Assembly (NCBI RefSeq): GCF_021555175.1
Contig: NZ_JAKGRW010000012.1
Coordinates: 1-64,000, forward strand
Length of the DNA: 64,000 bases
Reading direction: 5' to 3'
From: Nocardioides alcanivorans
GTDB lineage: Bacteria > Actinomycetota > Actinomycetes > Propionibacteriales > Nocardioidaceae
The notes beneath the pieces were generated by a model. The model saw nothing but the letters and a program-made list of their open reading frames with translations. It ran no database searches and was not told the DNA's origin. How positions within the stretch are numbered: the stretch's first letter is position 1; each line of letters opens with the position of its first letter. Below, one piece after another: positions 63,686 to 64,000 of this stretch. The position numbers and the translations under genes were made by a program.

Positions 63686-64000
63686 CGTGCGGCCTCCTTC
63701 TTCGGGTGCGGAACATAGGCGTAGGTGCCGATCCGGATGCGGCCCACCACCTCGGGCTCGGCGTCGGCGACGCCTGCGGGGCGCGAGACGATCTCGCTCT
63801 CCCAGGTCATGAAGGCACCGCGACCGACGCCGGTCTCCTTGGGCTTGCAAGCAACCAGGCGCTTGCCCCGGCGGCCGAGGTGCTCGCCGGCCGTCACCTC
63901 GCGGTCGAAGTCGAGTTCGATGTCGGTGCCGAAGAAACCGGTCGTCTTCGGTCCGACCCCGAGGTCGGTGTTGTTGATCGCGCTGTGTACCGGCTGGGCG
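63682..64000 (-). CDS. FAS1-like / N-terminal-type MaoC hot-dog protein (partial)
   Basis: The gene runs off the right edge; 106 residues are visible. NTDLGVGPKTTGFFGTDIELDFDREVTAGE and IGTYAYVPHPKKEA fit the substrate-binding half of heteromeric MaoC hydratases (FAS1-like dehydratase domain). Its stop overlaps the following MaoC gene. It completes a hydratase pair beside the Ltp2-like aldolase. Confidence 0.8.
   Translation of the reverse strand, partial: AQPVHSAINNTDLGVGPKTTGFFGTDIELDFDREVTAGEHLGRRGKRLVACKPKETGVGRGAFMTWESEIVSRPAGVADAEPEVVGRIRIGTYAYVPHPKKEAAR

Noticed and set aside
1..64000. tRNA, rRNA, prophage or transposase genes
   Set aside because: None was recognised on reading; a dedicated tRNA or IS search was not possible here.

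Overview
The window looks like a chromosomal segment of a high-GC actinobacterium, most likely a Nocardioides-like member of the Nocardioidaceae. This is inferred from GC-rich codon third positions, many GTG starts, an AlkB-rubredoxin fusion, DUF4235 and DUF6766 proteins, an IdeR-type iron box and an intergenic repeat with the core GGTCTCGACAGGCTCGACC. No rRNA, tRNA, CRISPR array, prophage or classical insertion sequence was recognised.

Left part (1-33 kb), mixed housekeeping, envelope and stress genes. An ECF sigma factor with a Glu-Pro-repeat surface protein is followed by an LPXTG repeat protein, a CAP-domain protein, a quinone oxidoreductase, an M15-type peptidase lipoprotein and a TetR gene. 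Next come a Uma2 nuclease, the AlkB-rubredoxin alkane hydroxylase, and a drug-type ABC exporter with its PadR regulator. A kinase / vWA / PP2C set resembles the TerY-P triad. It is followed by an iron-regulated siderophore-interacting protein fused to a methyltransferase-like domain, a YbdK-type ligase, a class II amidotransferase, a haem-oxygenase-like plus CDGSH pair, an FDH-like dehydrogenase, small membrane proteins, ArsR-SRPBCC, ACT-malic enzyme, TetR-MMPL and three membrane proteins.

Right part (33-64 kb), one large catabolic island. A Baeyer-Villiger monooxygenase, CoA-transferase and esterase operon is followed by a FadR/GntR regulator. A GIY-YIG nuclease then sits between two clusters of a short repeat. 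The rest encodes acyl-CoA dehydrogenases, a thiolase, SDRs, a crotonase, two DUF1254/DUF1214 proteins, alcohol dehydrogenases, a FadH-like reductase, MaoC hydratases, a TRAP-type binding protein, an RraA-like aldolase, a CitE-like lyase and an acyl-CoA synthetase. At the right edge is a set resembling the steroid side-chain hydratase / retro-aldolase group (two MaoC, Ltp2-like, DUF35). Together they suggest oxidation of a cyclic or branched substrate to a ketone, lactone formation and hydrolysis, CoA activation, beta-oxidation and retro-aldol cleavage. The substrate is not identifiable from sequence.

Quality warning. At least 19 places in 15 genes show a reading frame broken by one missing base, nearly all in short runs of G or C. 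Adding one base at each place restores full-length proteins of normal family architecture, and no insertion-type shift was seen. I treat these as probable deletion errors in the assembly and annotate each gene across the break.
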